DNA of 64,000 nucleotides from Galbula dea (lineage: Eukaryota; Chordata; Aves; Piciformes; Galbulidae): the NCBI GenBank assembly GCA_013399015.1, contig VWZX01010004.1, forward strand, positions 62,001 to 126,000. The letters run 5' to 3'. Every line of letters starts with the position of its first letter. Positions within the stretch are counted from its first letter, which is position 1. Shown in pieces: positions 1 to 12,800 of the stretch. The notes beneath the pieces were generated by a model. It ran no database searches. It saw only the letters and a program-made list of their open reading frames with translations, and had not been told where the DNA came from. Made by a program: the position numbers and the translations under genes.

Positions 1-1488
1 GTTGGGATTTTTAAAGGGCCCTGACAACGTAGGATGTGCAGAACCCAATAACTTTCCCTGAGATTTGGCTACATGTTACTAGTGTGAATCCTTATAGGCT
101 TACATACTAAAAAGACATTACATCTACTCTGCCTGGGGAGGCTCTTCTTCCCACTCCCTAACGCTGGTCTATGCAGCCTGGTCCCTTGCCAGCCCCAAGG
201 CTCTGCAGGTTGATGAACCTTGGCCACAGGCCAGCCACTTTAATGTTATTCTTTTTATAATGGCTTGCTGTTTGTCCTTTTTTTTTTTCATCAAATAAAT
301 TCACATAATATTTTTCTGATGGTATTAGGGTAAAGAACAACCTCTGTGTTCTACTTAGGACTGGACAATGTGGAAGCATAATTGAAAAAAGACATACACC
401 ATTGAAATGCCTTGTCCAGATCTTTTTGACAGGTTTAGCTCCACTAACAGTTATTATTTCTGGTTTCACTTGCCTGGCATCCCTAAGCTATTTAGTACTG
501 AGGGCAGATCCTAGTACATATCACACTGTCCACAGGTAGCCATGATTCAAAACAATCTCATCCTCCTTTACCTGCATCACTGCCTCCCTCCTCCCACCAC
601 TTACACAGGGATACAATTCAGAACAAGTGAACTTCCAGGCACTGATTTCCCTCTTCTTTTTTGCCTTACAAACTTATGAGTGTTTGATGTCCTGAGCACA
701 GTAAAATTCTTCTGATCACAGATTCACTTTCTTTACTATCCCACTTCAGGCTATCTGTGTGATTCTGTGATCTGTTCTAGGAGGGCACTTGAAGCTGATG
801 TAAAGAGAAAGACAGGTCCTTTCTGGCATGTGACTGTACTTATTGATTGCACACTGCACAATGCCTTTGGTTTAATAAACTTTGTGAATGCCCCAAGACA
901 AAAAAGAACAATCAACACCTCCATAAGGCCACTGTATTCAGCTAGCCTCCAGCAGCAGTTGGGAGCTCACCGTGATCTGTAGATGTAACGAACTGCAGAG
1001 TAGAGAAGGGACTGTTTATCACCATTTCCAGACACACTCTTAAACAGCCTGATTTTATTATACTTCCAGTGTTCATATGGCGAATCAAAGTGCTTTCAAA
1101 GAACCAACAGTTACCCAATTAACCAGAATGAGACAGCAGGAAAAAACACAGTAGATAGGAAAACAGCCTTGCTCCCCACTCCAGACGTATTAAGAAAGCC
1201 TGGGTGAACACTTACATTTTGCACTGCTGCTTTTAATCTTCAAACTGAGGAAACAAGGGCTGGTATATTTTCTTGGAGCCAAAACCATCCTTCTTTGATA
1301 GTTCCTTGACACTATATTTAAGCATTACCACTGTGTCCCTGCTTGACTATTTTATATAGTTGCTGAAAATTCCAGGGTCAACCTGGGTGACCCTTCTGTG
1401 AGCAGACTAGAGGCAGTGACAATCTGGAAGGAAAGCTTATGGAGCTCAGAATTGGTAGACATGAGCAGAAAGCAGCTGGCAACAACTT
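1..1488. other. Gene-free unique sequence, left edge
   Basis: No exon, RNA gene or recognisable repeat was found here. The longest open frame (minus strand, 158-469, 103 codons) has no recognisable motif, crosses a poly-T tract, and is what chance gives in AT-rich DNA. Short poly-T and pyrimidine runs are the only low-complexity content. Confidence 0.6.
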
Positions 1489-1634
1489 AGAATCATAGAA
1501 TCATTTTGGATGGAAAGGACCCTCAAGATCATCGAGTCCAACCAATAGCCCTACACTACTCTTGTCCCTAAATCATCCCCTAAAGCACCACATCCACCCG
1601 CTGCTTAACTCCTGGGTGATGCTCCCTAGAGCTG
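1489..1634 (-). repeat. CR1: CR1 LINE 3'-end fragment
   Basis: The segment reads, on the plus strand, AGAATCATAGAATCATTTTGG followed by GGAAAGGACCCTCAAGATCATCGAGTCCAACC. This is the reverse complement of the avian CR1 3' UTR and terminal octamer-like repeat. The downstream part, with CCACATCCACC and CTGCTTAACTCC, continues the typical CR1 3' UTR. Only about 145 bp survive, a usual size for 5'-truncated bird CR1 copies. The element is therefore inserted in minus orientation. It is non-coding and old, judging by scattered differences. Confidence 0.9.
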
Positions 1635-4600
1635 CAACTTATTCAGCTAAGATCAAGAGGACAGGCTGAATCTCACCTTTAGGGAGTACTTTTTACAAAG
1701 ACAAAAACATGCATTTTTTCCCAGTCTGTTCAGGTATCACAGATCTTGAAGAACTGAAAAAATAATTTGCTATACTCAACATAATCATTCTTAAAACCCT
1801 CTTGACTGGTTCATCTACCCTTTCCACCTCACTAATACCTCATTTTCTTTCAATTTTGCTTTCAGTTTGTGAAGTTCTGATGGAAATACTTTCTGCATGG
1901 ATGAATAACAAATACCCTAGACCCCACTTCACTCATATGCTCTCCTGGCAGAAGTCCCAGGCCTGGGAATATTAAGCCATCAAGCAGGTACCAGTACTTG
2001 GCTTAGGACTCAGGGTCCTTGTAAGAACTTGTGTTGGTTGTATTTTAAAGAGTAAAACCAGTGGGATAAAGCTACCCCTAACTGAAACCCCATATCACTA
2101 TCAAGAGTTCATCAGAGCCAAGGACAAGCCAGGGAGATTGGATGACAAGGGATTTTTTTCCATTGTTTCTCCTTTCTTTCTTTCCTTGTCTTTTACTGGA
2201 ATATGCTAATATTTTGCAAAAATCTTTCTTTGCTCACATTTTCTAATCTGTTAAATAGCCTGGGCACTTTCTAAGCTTTAGTTGTGTGTAACTCTCTTTC
2301 CCTGAATTTTATTTATGGTAATCATATTTCTAAATCAGACCTATTACATTTTTATGCAAAAATCTTTTCTGCATAGGTCCTTTATTTGCACTCTTTTCCT
2401 CTTACCTGCTTTTCAGTGTATTTAGATTATGCCATAAACATTTTGATACAGAATTTCTCTTGCTACAGTTACATTTCCGAGTGCTTGAGAGTGTTTATGC
2501 TTGTCAATATTAATTCTATAGAAGAGTGCAAGCAACTGTTTCCTCCCTGGAGTGAAAAATATAGACCTACAATCTCCCATAGCTTCTGCAGTCATGGCTT
2601 CCCAGTCTCTTTCCACCTGATCACAAAATAAGAATGAGGTGCTCTCAATATAACAGTGTTTGATACAACACCTTTTCACCTCAAAAAATGTTATGGATAC
2701 TGCCCAAAGTTACCAAAGCAGTACATGATTTCATATGCTTTTTATTTGGGTGCACAAGCTCGACTCCTGAAAACAGTGTGATATATAGACTCCAACTTGT
2801 ATACAATTCACCTGTTATTTTAGGACACTTTGATATTATTTCTCGACACTTTTGCAGATAAATTTGTTTCTCTTAAAGAATTTTAGGCTGCAAGTCCAAT
2901 ATATGAAGCATCTTTCCCTTTTCTGTCTTTTTTGAAAGTTTCTTCTGTCACATCTTTTTCAACTCATAAAAAATTGTGTTTCTGAGGTTTGGGCTTTTGT
3001 TCTTTGTTTCCTGCACTTTGATGCACTAAGGAAACAATGTTTATCCAATTCCTTATGACCACTTTAACTATGAATTTCCATCTGATCTGAAAGAGGAGCA
3101 GAACTTCCCAAATGTTAAATTCGTAAGTGCCTTCATGAACATGGACAATCACCCTGAGGACGGGCACTTGAATGAATCTTTTGGTCCCACTGCAAGATAG
3201 GATAGAGCACAATTATATTAGTGAAAAGCCAAAAGAGGGGGGATAATTCAACTGCCTCAGTGAACAAAAAGCTACAGTTTTGCTTTCAAGAGCTGAGATA
3301 TGGGACTGTACAAGATAAAAAATTGAAATGTTAGACCTTCTAAAGTCTGCTGTTGATGGAACTACTTTTCTCATCACTGGCTCCTAATTAGCCTAATTAT
3401 ATGTGATTGGCAGAGCCTTTCCTGGAATATTGTCCTCTTGTATTCCCCAAACATAGGCAGACAATGAGAACTAAAATGCCTGTCTTGGTCCACTCCAAAG
3501 CTTTTGTACATATACTGCCTTGTTGCTGTAGAGCAGGATTTATAAACTTAGTGAGAGAAGTAGCATTTCTAAGAAGTCACAGAAATAAGTATGATGCATT
3601 TATAAATTATAAAGCTCCAAAATAATAAATGTGAATGTTATTTTGAGTTGAGATTTCTTTTTTTCCCCTATCATATGTACAAAACCACAACTTCACCTAA
3701 GTCTTGAATTAAAAACAGTCCACACTTAACATGCTCACGGACTGACAGTGGCATTAGATTTGCTCACAGTTTTAATAAAGTTTTGAACTCTGAATTTAAA
3801 AAAACCCAAACTTTAAGAAGTCTTGGAATTCCCACTAAGAGTTCCCTTTTAAGAAAGAGCTCATTTGTTATTTGCTGATGTCACAGGCTGCTCCAATTGT
3901 AAGCATATGAAAGGCTGCATCAGCCCCTGCTTCCTCTTTTGATTTTGCATGTGTGACCGTTCATATTTTTATAGTACCTTTGCCTATAAACTGCATGTAC
4001 AGGAAATTTCAGTGGTGCCCAGGAACCTTGGACGTCAGTCCTGGGTCAGAATTACCAGTCCTCTTCTATAAGGGAAATAAGAGCATCCTCTGAAGTGAAA
4101 GCATTAAAGGAAGGATGCAGCATCATAAGCTCTCTAGCTGGGCTCCACATTCACTTTCTGCCTTAGGATTACTAGGTCACACTTTCAACACAGTCATAGT
4201 GACCCAAAAAGTCCTGTGTTTAGGTTTTGTGAAAGGAAATGGAATCATACCTCTAAGTTTAATATTTTTATTTATATGAGTTTACTTATTTTTTTTATCT
4301 TTGGAATTCATTTTATTTGTTACCTTCTTATTCGTGTTTCATCATTTCTAACATCCCACCACCGTTTTCCTCCTTGGAAAAGGTCTGTAATTTACACACA
4401 CACACTTTCAAGCAGTGCAAAGAAATGGCAAACTTCTTGATTACTTGCCTGAATGGTGTCAGCAAAGAAAAAACAGATGTTGGAGGAACAGCTCTTAAAG
4501 GCCAAACAGGCCAAATTAAAGGAAAATGAAAAGATGTTAGGTAAATTCACTCATTCTTCAAACAAACTCATATTCCCTATCTAGGTTTTTCCAAAAAAAT

Positions 4601-4905
4601 TGCCATTCCTCCAACAAAAATGTTCAGGAGTGTTTATGATCTGCCAGATGATTGGAGTGTAATAAATGTAATTTTGCAAGCTTGTAAAATATCTTGACAT
4701 TGCCTTAAAGAAACCACAGTAAACTATCTGGTTGTATTGCTTTATTTCTATTTCTATACCTTATTAAACTAGTATGTAGGAGATGTAGCAGCAAAATGGG
4801 AAATTTTCCTATTGCAACACCAGAAATAACTGAAAATAACTTAAAAATAAGTTCTGTTGTAGGTGAGAGTCCATTAAACCCCAGTGTATACCTCTTTAAG
4901 CTTTG
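1635..4905. other. Gene-free unique sequence
   Basis: No gene was found. The stretch is unique AT-rich DNA with pyrimidine runs near 2,160-2,200. A motif-dense patch lies at about 3,846-3,960, with TGATGTCACA and the TCF/LEF-like CTTTTGAT. It reads like conserved non-coding sequence, but that cannot be established without alignment. Open frames of 70-85 codons overlap one another on both strands and have no family signature. Confidence 0.5.
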
Positions 4906-5001
4906 CTACAAGCCAGATCCTCATCTCAAACGCAGGCGGAGTGCCCATTCACTTCAACAAGAGCAGCACATGTATATTCTGAAGCAGATTTTGGTCTGGG
5001 G
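4906..5001. repeat. Ancient palindromic amniote-type repeat, degraded
   Basis: GCCAGATCCTCATCT at the left, a central CCATTCACTTCAA and a right part AGCAGATTTTGGTCTGG resemble a widespread sauropsid interspersed repeat. That repeat is built around an imperfect palindrome (GGCCAGATCCTCAGCTGGTG...TCCATTGACTTCAATGG...). Two clearer relatives lie at 45,440-45,520 and 48,281-48,368. Assignment is from remembered consensus and internal similarity, not from a library search. Confidence 0.45.
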
Positions 5002-8000
5002 TGTTCATTAAGGGCTTCTGAACATCAGATGTTACTCTGACATTCCAGAAAAGACCTGTAGTACAGATAAGCTTTTGCTGAATCTCAGTGAAGCTACTTC
5101 TATTGCTGTTTTGGGGCAAGTCCCAACATTGAGCCTGCTAGTGTTCCCCTCAAGCATGACATGCACCTACAGAATAATGAAGACATTGAACTTTTTGATT
5201 GACAGAGCCTTATAGAAATGATGCACAGAAAAGAACAACTATTGCAACATCGTGGCAAACCCCATCTTGGATTGAAATTCCTTTTTCATCTGCAGGCTAA
5301 GGAGCATGCCAGGATTATAAATGATTTCTAAGTGGCTATTGCAGGTACACAAACACATAACAATGTTCTAGGAAGCTAAGTGCTACAACTTCAGGCTCAA
5401 GATCCACACCAACACACGCACCTGGCAGCTTCCCAGATGCTGGCTGGAACTCTGCAACAGCTGCCTGTGCCCATCACCCACCTCCACCAATCCAAGGATG
5501 TGCTCTGTCATTGAGCAGATCAGACCTCACTGCCAGGTCCTCTCCAGCTTTGGGCCAACTTGCAGCCTTGTTGTGGCTCATGGAAGAATTTGGCCTCAAG
5601 AACCTCATCAGTCATCTCTCCACTTCTCCTCCCTAACCCACCTTGGATGACCCTCCCATGATGAGAAGGGTTTCATCCCTAAGAGGGTATTTCCATAGAA
5701 ACTGAAATACTGTCAAGGTTCAGGAACAAATAAAAGGATCGAGTCATTTTCCATGTTTGTCAACTTTGGCACAATTTGCACTGTTCCTATCAGTGCTGCT
5801 TTTGTTCTCTAAAAAGCAGTGGTTTATTTTTTCTAAGGGCAGATATTAAATTTGTTCTCATGCCCTAATTTATAAAGGTTTCACATTGTCTGTCTTCTGG
5901 CTTTATCTGGGTTATCACATCACTTCTCTCTTCCTTCCCCCACCCTGTTATACTGGATAAGGGAGATATTTTTTTATGCTTGGGATTTCTGCATTTTGGG
6001 GGTTTATGAATCTCAGACACTGGCACCAGCACAGTCCAAGCTGCTCACATGGCTTCTCTGCCATTGACAAAGCACAGTGGTGATAGACAAGTGAGTGCCA
6101 CTGTTTACACCCCGGCACATCAGCTTAAGCCATAATCAATAGTATTCAACACCTAACCCGGAGAAACAGCTGCTGAGAAGCTGGTACATGGGCATCTATC
6201 CCAGCCTTCACCCAGGAAGATGACCTCCACAAAGAGAAAAAGGTGGACAGCAGGAACTGGTGATTTTCTAGTTTGGGAGCATTTCTAGGAGCTTTCTGAT
6301 ATAAATCACCTGTCTTTAGCAGACAGCACTGCAGATCTAGGTCTCTCCTCCTGCCTGTTACTGCCTCAAAGAGGAGTAGAGTCAGTGGTCAGAGGGTGCC
6401 AACTGTCCATGCAGTTCAGGCCAGCAGAGAATCAATGCTCCCATCTAACACATTGTCTTCAACACTCACCAGATCAGAAACCACACATTTAAAAGGGAGA
6501 GCAAACACAATATTCCTAGTACTCAAAAGCAGAAGGAGCAGATCACATCTCCCAATCTATCTTCCTCTGCTCACGGTGTTTGAATATGCTGCAATGCAAA
6601 TGACCATGCTCATGCCACTCCAGTTCTCCCAGTCCTCAGCTGTGTGGGTGAACCAGATTAGAACAAACACACTCTCTAGCTATGGGAAGCCCTATCTTGG
6701 TGTCATTATGCATCTATCTAGGAATTTGTTTCACCCTAGTGCCAGAGATTCAACCTCTGCAGAGAGCAAAACTGCAGCAGGAGAATTTTCCCAATGATAG
6801 TTGCTAAACAACACAAAAAAATGATCTCTTTCATTTCCCATAACACCTTCGCTTGGAGGGCCTGACACAAGAAGAAAATGCCTTATTATACCTCTGTAGT
6901 TTGTAATGCTGGAGATCAACCTTTACACACATGGCAAAAAGGAGCTATATGGAGCTCAAAGGATTTCACCAAGACTACACAAAAAGTTTATGATGGAGGC
7001 CATAGGGAGACACAGCACTGCAGAATCTTTTTAGTTTAGTCCCAGTATTGCTATTATTGTACAGTCCTGCTCTCCACAGATCCTGCTGCTCCTTCACTGG
7101 AGAAAACAAATAGCTATTTACACTTTTACACCATATCCCAAGCAGTGGCAACAAAAACGTCCATCAGACTAATATTTTAACTGCAGTTTGACAATGGATT
7201 CATTAAATCAAAGCAGCCCTGCAGATATGGATAATAAACAAACCAATTAACAACGACCAAAATTTGCAACCCATTAAGAATATTTTGGGAGCCAGACCCT
7301 CAGCGGTATCTCAGAAGGTCACCTCAGAAGGGCACACCAGATGCTATCAGCCCAGGCTATTGCTCCTTGACTCTGGTCAGTGTCAAATCCATCCCCTAGC
7401 ACACAGCCCAAAGCAGCCCTTGAGTCAATCCATGTTTTTTTCATCTCCCAATTAATTAATTCGGCAGCTGGCTGACACCACACCCTCATTCCCCAGCCAC
7501 ACTCATTATGCTGGGCCCAAGGGGAGAGGGGAGGTGCAGATGCTGTTGCACTCTTATTTCTGGCACATGCCTAGAGTGTCACACCAGCTGATTGGTATGG
7601 GGGTTGCTCCCATCCTGGAGCTGAGGCTATTTTGGTCAGCCCTGGGAAAGGTCAGAAGAGGCAGCCCTGACACATGCAGACCTGGCAATCATCTCAGTCC
7701 CAGCCTCCAAAACCAAGGTACAGGGCAATTCAACAGTTTTCCAAAGTCCTGTTGCCTCTCTGCACCTCACTCTTGGGCTTTCCAGGCTGCAATGTCTCCC
7801 CATGCACCTGTCAGAGTGGAGCAGAGTGAGAGCAGCACCTGGCATGTGACTCAGAAAAGCTGCATTCACCCAGGGACACCCAACCTGGAACAACCAACAA
7901 TGGCAATCACAGCCAGGCCTGGGCTCTTGCCCCAAATTGTTCTTATGAGTTTTAAAATCAAGAATTGAACCAGTGATGCCTGGGCTCAGGCTCTAGCTAG

Positions 8001-9067
8001 TCCTCACCTATCACCTGCAGTTTTAAGAAACACCAGCTTTGCTGCTGGGAGCCACAGGCGTGTTGTTTATTACGCATGTTGCTCTTTCAGCATCCTGAAA
8101 CAATACAACTTACTCTATTAATTACTCCCCTTATTTTTTCACTTTTTTCCCCCCCTAAAACCATTTGTCAAAATCTCATTCCTCTGCAAGAGCTGTGGAT
8201 ACTCTGGAATAGCTCCAGCTATTGCTTCAAGTATGAACTTACTGGTTACAATACTTAAACTTTGCTCTATGCTACTAAGTGCATATAATATACTCAAAAA
8301 TATAAGTTTGTTCTATTTTTGCTCCATCTCTATAAACTACAAAGGATTCTCTGGAAAACTTTAATGTGTCAGTGACTTATTTCAATGCATTTTCAGAGGA
8401 TGCATGTAATTATCTGAGGCTGGAAATAATGCTGGAATGGCAGCATGCTCCTTCCACAAACCAGAGGCAAGTAAGTCAGCTCATAATAAATTGTGTAGTG
8501 TAATAGTCAGATAGAGTTACTAGAGTACACTGGTTTATGAAGTTTTGAATTTCTAGATAGCTGTGTAATGTCCAAAAGTTCCTATGTTTTAATCACAACA
8601 AAGCACAGTCTATTTACCTTAATTATTCATGTTGAGGTTTTCAAGGTTCTTTGTCTGTGTTCCTATCCTATGAACTCATCAACCATTAAAGTTTTGAGAG
8701 GTGGTTTTTTATTTTAGCTTGTGTTCTGAATATATTACAGGTGGCATCACACCATAAAACACTTTGGCAGCCAAACAAATAGTTCTACATGAAATCTAAC
8801 ATAATCATGGCTTGCTGAAATATGTTTCCTGTACATGCCTGGAATTCCCCTAATTAGCAGAGTATTTTCTAATCTGTCCAAAATGTAGCATGCCAAAACC
8901 ACAATGAATTTTCCCTCTTGTCCACCTAGGGTAGTCCACCATTTCACTTCATCAGTTTTGGAGAACCACTTGGCCACAGAGGAGGGGAAAAGAATTACTC
9001 AAAATCTCTGAATTTATGATTTTTTTCCCCCCATTGACTTCATACAGAGATTACTTGGCCAAAAGTC
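5002..9067. other. Gene-free unique sequence
   Basis: No gene was found. Sub-blocks around 5,400-5,660 and 7,500-7,970 are more GC-rich than their surroundings. The 7,534-7,968 plus-strand open frame of 144 codons is the longest in the window. It lacks any domain, has a same-length-scale antisense frame, and has no splice or promoter context, so I treat it as chance. Confidence 0.5.
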
Positions 9068-9085
9068 CTTTGGGTTAACCCAAAG
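9068..9085. repeat. Perfect 18-bp palindrome
   Basis: CTTTGGGTTAACCCAAAG is exactly self-complementary, with GTTAAC at the centre. It sits in otherwise unremarkable AT-rich sequence about 70 bp before a pair of ZNF143-type motifs. It could be a dimer binding site or chance: roughly 0.2 perfect 18-bp palindromes are expected in a random 64-kb sequence. Confidence 0.8.
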
Positions 9086-9154
9086 CACTTACACTTGACA
9101 GAACACTACATAAAGCCACCTATGAGTTTTTAAACAGATACTTTGCCAGCAAAC

Positions 9155-9251
9155 ACTACAACTCCCAGCATACCACTTTGTAGCTCACACCAGCAGAAGT
9201 TTTCTATTTACTTTTTATTTTCTAGATGAATTGTAGTTTGGGACATGTAGT
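9155..9251. promoter_or_regulatory. Inverted pair of ZNF143/THAP11-like sites
   Basis: ACTACAACTCCCAGCATACC at 9,155-9,174 fits the SBS/ZNF143-THAP11 consensus ACTACANNTCCCA plus the GCATGCC-like tail at all but one or two positions. On the minus strand, ACTACATGTCCCA (plus-strand 9,239-9,251) fits the core exactly. The two cores are convergent, with about 64 bp between them. In vertebrates such sites mark promoters and chromatin-loop anchors, but the motif is also carried by some old DNA-transposon relics. No transcript start is visible here. Motif match is seen; function is not. Confidence 0.4.
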
Positions 9252-9550
9252 TCTGACCAGCTGCACCCTTAAGAGAAGAGATAAGTTAGACACAAAATGT
9301 GGGCCAGCTTTCCCATGCAGCCTTCCACTGGCAAATGCATAAGAAATTAATTTGTGAAAACAATTTAAAAAAAAATACACTTTTCCTATCCAGGAAAATG
9401 TCTGTCTGTCCTGGACACATTTCCACTGTTGATACTGGAACAAGAGTTCAACCATATAATGATTAATCTGTACTTCATTATCCACTGTGGACCTAAATTC
9501 CCAGGCAGAAGTAGCTCTAGCTTAAAAGCTTTCTGTGGTTTTCAGCAAGG

Positions 9551-9632
9551 AAAATAATAACAACAACAACAAACAAAACAAACAAACAACCCCACCAAAA
9601 AAAGCAAAACAAACAAACAAAACCTCAAACCC
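9551..9632. repeat. (AAC)n/(AAAC)n A-rich tract
   Basis: About 80 bp are built from AAC and AAAC units (ATAATAACAACAACAAC, then CAAACAAACAAAAC) with a short CCCCACC interruption. It is low-complexity sequence with no coding role. Confidence 0.85.
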
Positions 9633-9735
9633 ATGTCACTGGTGACCACTCATGCAGAACAGCAGATACCAATAAACTCTAATTTCAAGGTAAGTGCTGC
9701 CAATAGGCTGGAATGTATTGTTACAAATCTTTCCA

Positions 9736-9830
9736 TATCACAGAATCACAGAATGTTAGGAGTTGGAAGGGATCTTGAAAGATCACCTAGTCCAACCCCC
9801 CTGCCACAGCAGGATTCCCTAAACCAGACA
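9736..9830 (-). repeat. CR1: CR1 LINE 3'-end fragment
   Basis: The plus strand reads CACAGAATCACAGAATGTTAGG, then GTTGGAAGGGATCTTGAAAG and CTAGTCCAACCCCCCTGCC. This is the reverse complement of a bird CR1 3' terminus. It is a short (about 95 bp) minus-oriented, 5'-truncated copy. It resembles the copy at 38,419-38,510 closely enough (CCTGCCA.AGCAGGATTCCCTA) to belong to the same subfamily. Confidence 0.92.
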
Positions 9831-12800
9831 ATGAATAAATGTTGAAGGTCAGAAACTATATGCAGTTAACTCACAAGCAGAGACTGAATAAAGTGTTCAT
9901 TACAAATAAACCACCTCCTTTATTGATTAGATACAGATCTTTAATAAAGCACTTTGTAAGTCTTCAAAAGAAGAGAAACAGACTGAAAATGAAGAGGAAA
10001 AAGCTTCTCTTCTACTGCAATAACACTACCAAAGTTCAAGAATACCACACATTGTGGAAAAAAACAGATTCACCTTCTCACAACAATCTCCAAATTTTGA
10101 AACAGTGGACTAGTTTTTAGATATGTTCACCTAGAGTATTAGCTTAAATGATGCATGATCCAGTTGATTTTAGCACTGATTTATGGCCTCAATTATTAAG
10201 TTCTACATCAATCTAGAAATTAATATTTCAGTCTAAACACCCTTTCACATTCTCTACAATATAACTTGCCACAGTTAATCTCCAGCCTTGATGTTAAACA
10301 TCTCCTTGCTATCAAACTGTAAGTACAACATGGGCTATATTTTCTGTGCTGTTGGAAAGAATGATTGAAGACTGAATTGATTGAAAATCTTGATTTATCT
10401 TGTCTACAATTTTCAGCAGTGTGCAATGATTTATATACCAGAGAAGGCTCTTTGATTAGCTTGCCATAGTCTAGAAAGGCTAAACATTATGGCCATTAAA
10501 ATTTCAACACAAATGTTGTCTCTGCAGTAAGCACAATAGTGACATCTTATGCCTATCAATACATGTATTAACTGAAGTTCTTACACTTCTCAGTAGAGAT
10601 TTACCTCCAGAGCTTTGAGGTTTGAGCAATCAATATATAACCTACTTTGATGCAATCCACACACCAAACTACATTAAAATAACATTAGGGCTTGTTTTAA
10701 GCTGACAACAGTCAGAAAATGTATATTTAAAGGCAAAAACTCTACATTTAACTAACCCTTAGGTAATTTCAGATTCTGTAAGAAAGGTGTGATTTTGGAC
10801 CACAGTAACCAGCTAGAGCACAATTTCAGTGACCCAGTTTTCCAGGCTTTAGCTGTGTTACATACTGAGTCTAATTGCTTTAAATCAACTTTAACAGACT
10901 CTTTTATAACGCATAAAGGAAAGAGATCCATAATGTCCTCTTGAACAACAAACACCAACCACAGGAAGGACTCGAGCTCTGTTAGCTCTTGCTTTTCCTG
11001 ACACAAGGCTCTGCAGAGCAGCAGCTGGGACTCCTTACTTTGCTCCTGCTGAGGTTTCTTGAACAGCCCAGCCCAGGAAGGACTCTGCATACTTAAAATG
11101 TTGGTCTTAAAGGATATTTGATTAGACACTCAAAGAATATGCCAGTTCTAACACATGTTAACTTGTTCATACAAAACTTTCATAGTCTAAGTTCCATCGA
11201 TTCCACCTCAATTTTTCCCTACAAATTCAGATTTATTTTCTTCTCTACATGTGTAATGTGTACTTTCTGCTTTCATACTTCCCCTGCACTAACATTTGAG
11301 ACGCTGAGTGCTTTGGGCCCTAGATTCATTTGCTTGTGTAACTCAGACCTGATCTGCAGGTCTGCACAGCGACCTTAAACTCTTTTGTACAGAGCATGCA
11401 TAATCAGCAGACTTGGATAACCCTGCTAACACCACAGTTAAATGCCTTGAGCAAACACACTATTATAATTTTGCACCAATTTGAAAATATCCATTTAAAT
11501 GTTAAATGAAGAGGAACTAATCAATAAAAACATGCATAGAGTCTCTGGGGAAGTACACTGGAAAAGACAACAATAATCTGCCATTAACATGCAAATACAA
11601 ACACAGCAGGAAACAATAAGATTATTGACTTCACTGTGATACTTTAGGAAGAATGTTTTACTAAAATTTGGGTCAAATTTAACTTCAATTTAAATCATTG
11701 TAAACACAGACCAGCTCAATTTGACATACTGGGGAAAGGAACAGAACCTCCAAATGCTGGAGGCATGCAGACAGCTATCAATACTGCTGATCAGCAAGGC
11801 TGGCCTCCCATGCTGTATTTGGTGGAAGGTACTATACAAATATTTTTAATTAGATTGCCTAAAGAGCTTAGCATCCAAGACTGCATACAAACTGAGTATG
11901 GAGGGAAAAGACAAAGTAACATAATGTACAAAGGCTTGAACTTTTATTCCCCAATCTACCTAATTATAACTAACATAAACATACAGCATTCTACAAAACA
12001 GTTGTAAACTTATCCCTGAAAGGTGCACATAAGAAACAGATATTAAATAAGAGATTAAGTCACAAGGAATAGGGAGATATAGACAAGAATTTTCTGTATC
12101 AGAGAAGAGAAAATAAAAACATGGACATGTGGAGAAATGGACTTGGCTGGCTTCAAAGGAAACTGAAAATTTATAAGCAAGAGAGTATAGAATGGTACTG
12201 AAAGAGGTGTGAAAAATCTGAATGTAAAGCCTGAATTTTTTGAAGCAGGAAAGAATGAGCTCTTTGAAGAATAAAAAAAGTTGGGAACATAAGCAAGAAA
12301 GTTTTTGTAGGGGTTGCAATAAAGAAATGAGATGTGCAGGGAAAAGTTAAAAAAGCTCACAGCAATCAAGTGGCAGAAAAGTAATTAGAAATGCAAGAAA
12401 AGCTCATAGTAATCTAAATATAGGAAGAAAGGGGATTTCTTTTGAGAACTAGATTGCTATGTGATTTGACAACAGTTCACCCTCAAATCTACCATTCATG
12501 AACCAATTGTGCCACAGGGTAACATCCAAGTTCCCTCTTACACAACACAGAGGCATATAAGTCACTGCCATGCTATGATCATCAAAGTGAAAACAAAAAG
12601 CTCATTCACGAGTCAGAATCAACACCCAGAAACTCACTGTTAATCAGTACTGGTATGCCCTGTGAATATACAGACTCAGTTACCTGGACCAGTCAGATAC
12701 TCCTGGAAATCAAAGGTTTTTGCGTTCACTAAGATAAACAAGTATCCTTAATACAAAACTATTTTTCTTTGGCTTTGTAGGGCCTCATCTTATCTCTTGC

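Noticed and set aside
6396..6797. 133-codon plus-strand frame
   Set aside because: No recognisable motif, low-complexity-like composition and no exon signals.
7534..7968. Longest open frame in the window (144 codons, plus)
   Set aside because: No domain, signal or known family. It has a long antisense frame over the same GC-rich patch and no splice or promoter context, so it fits chance.
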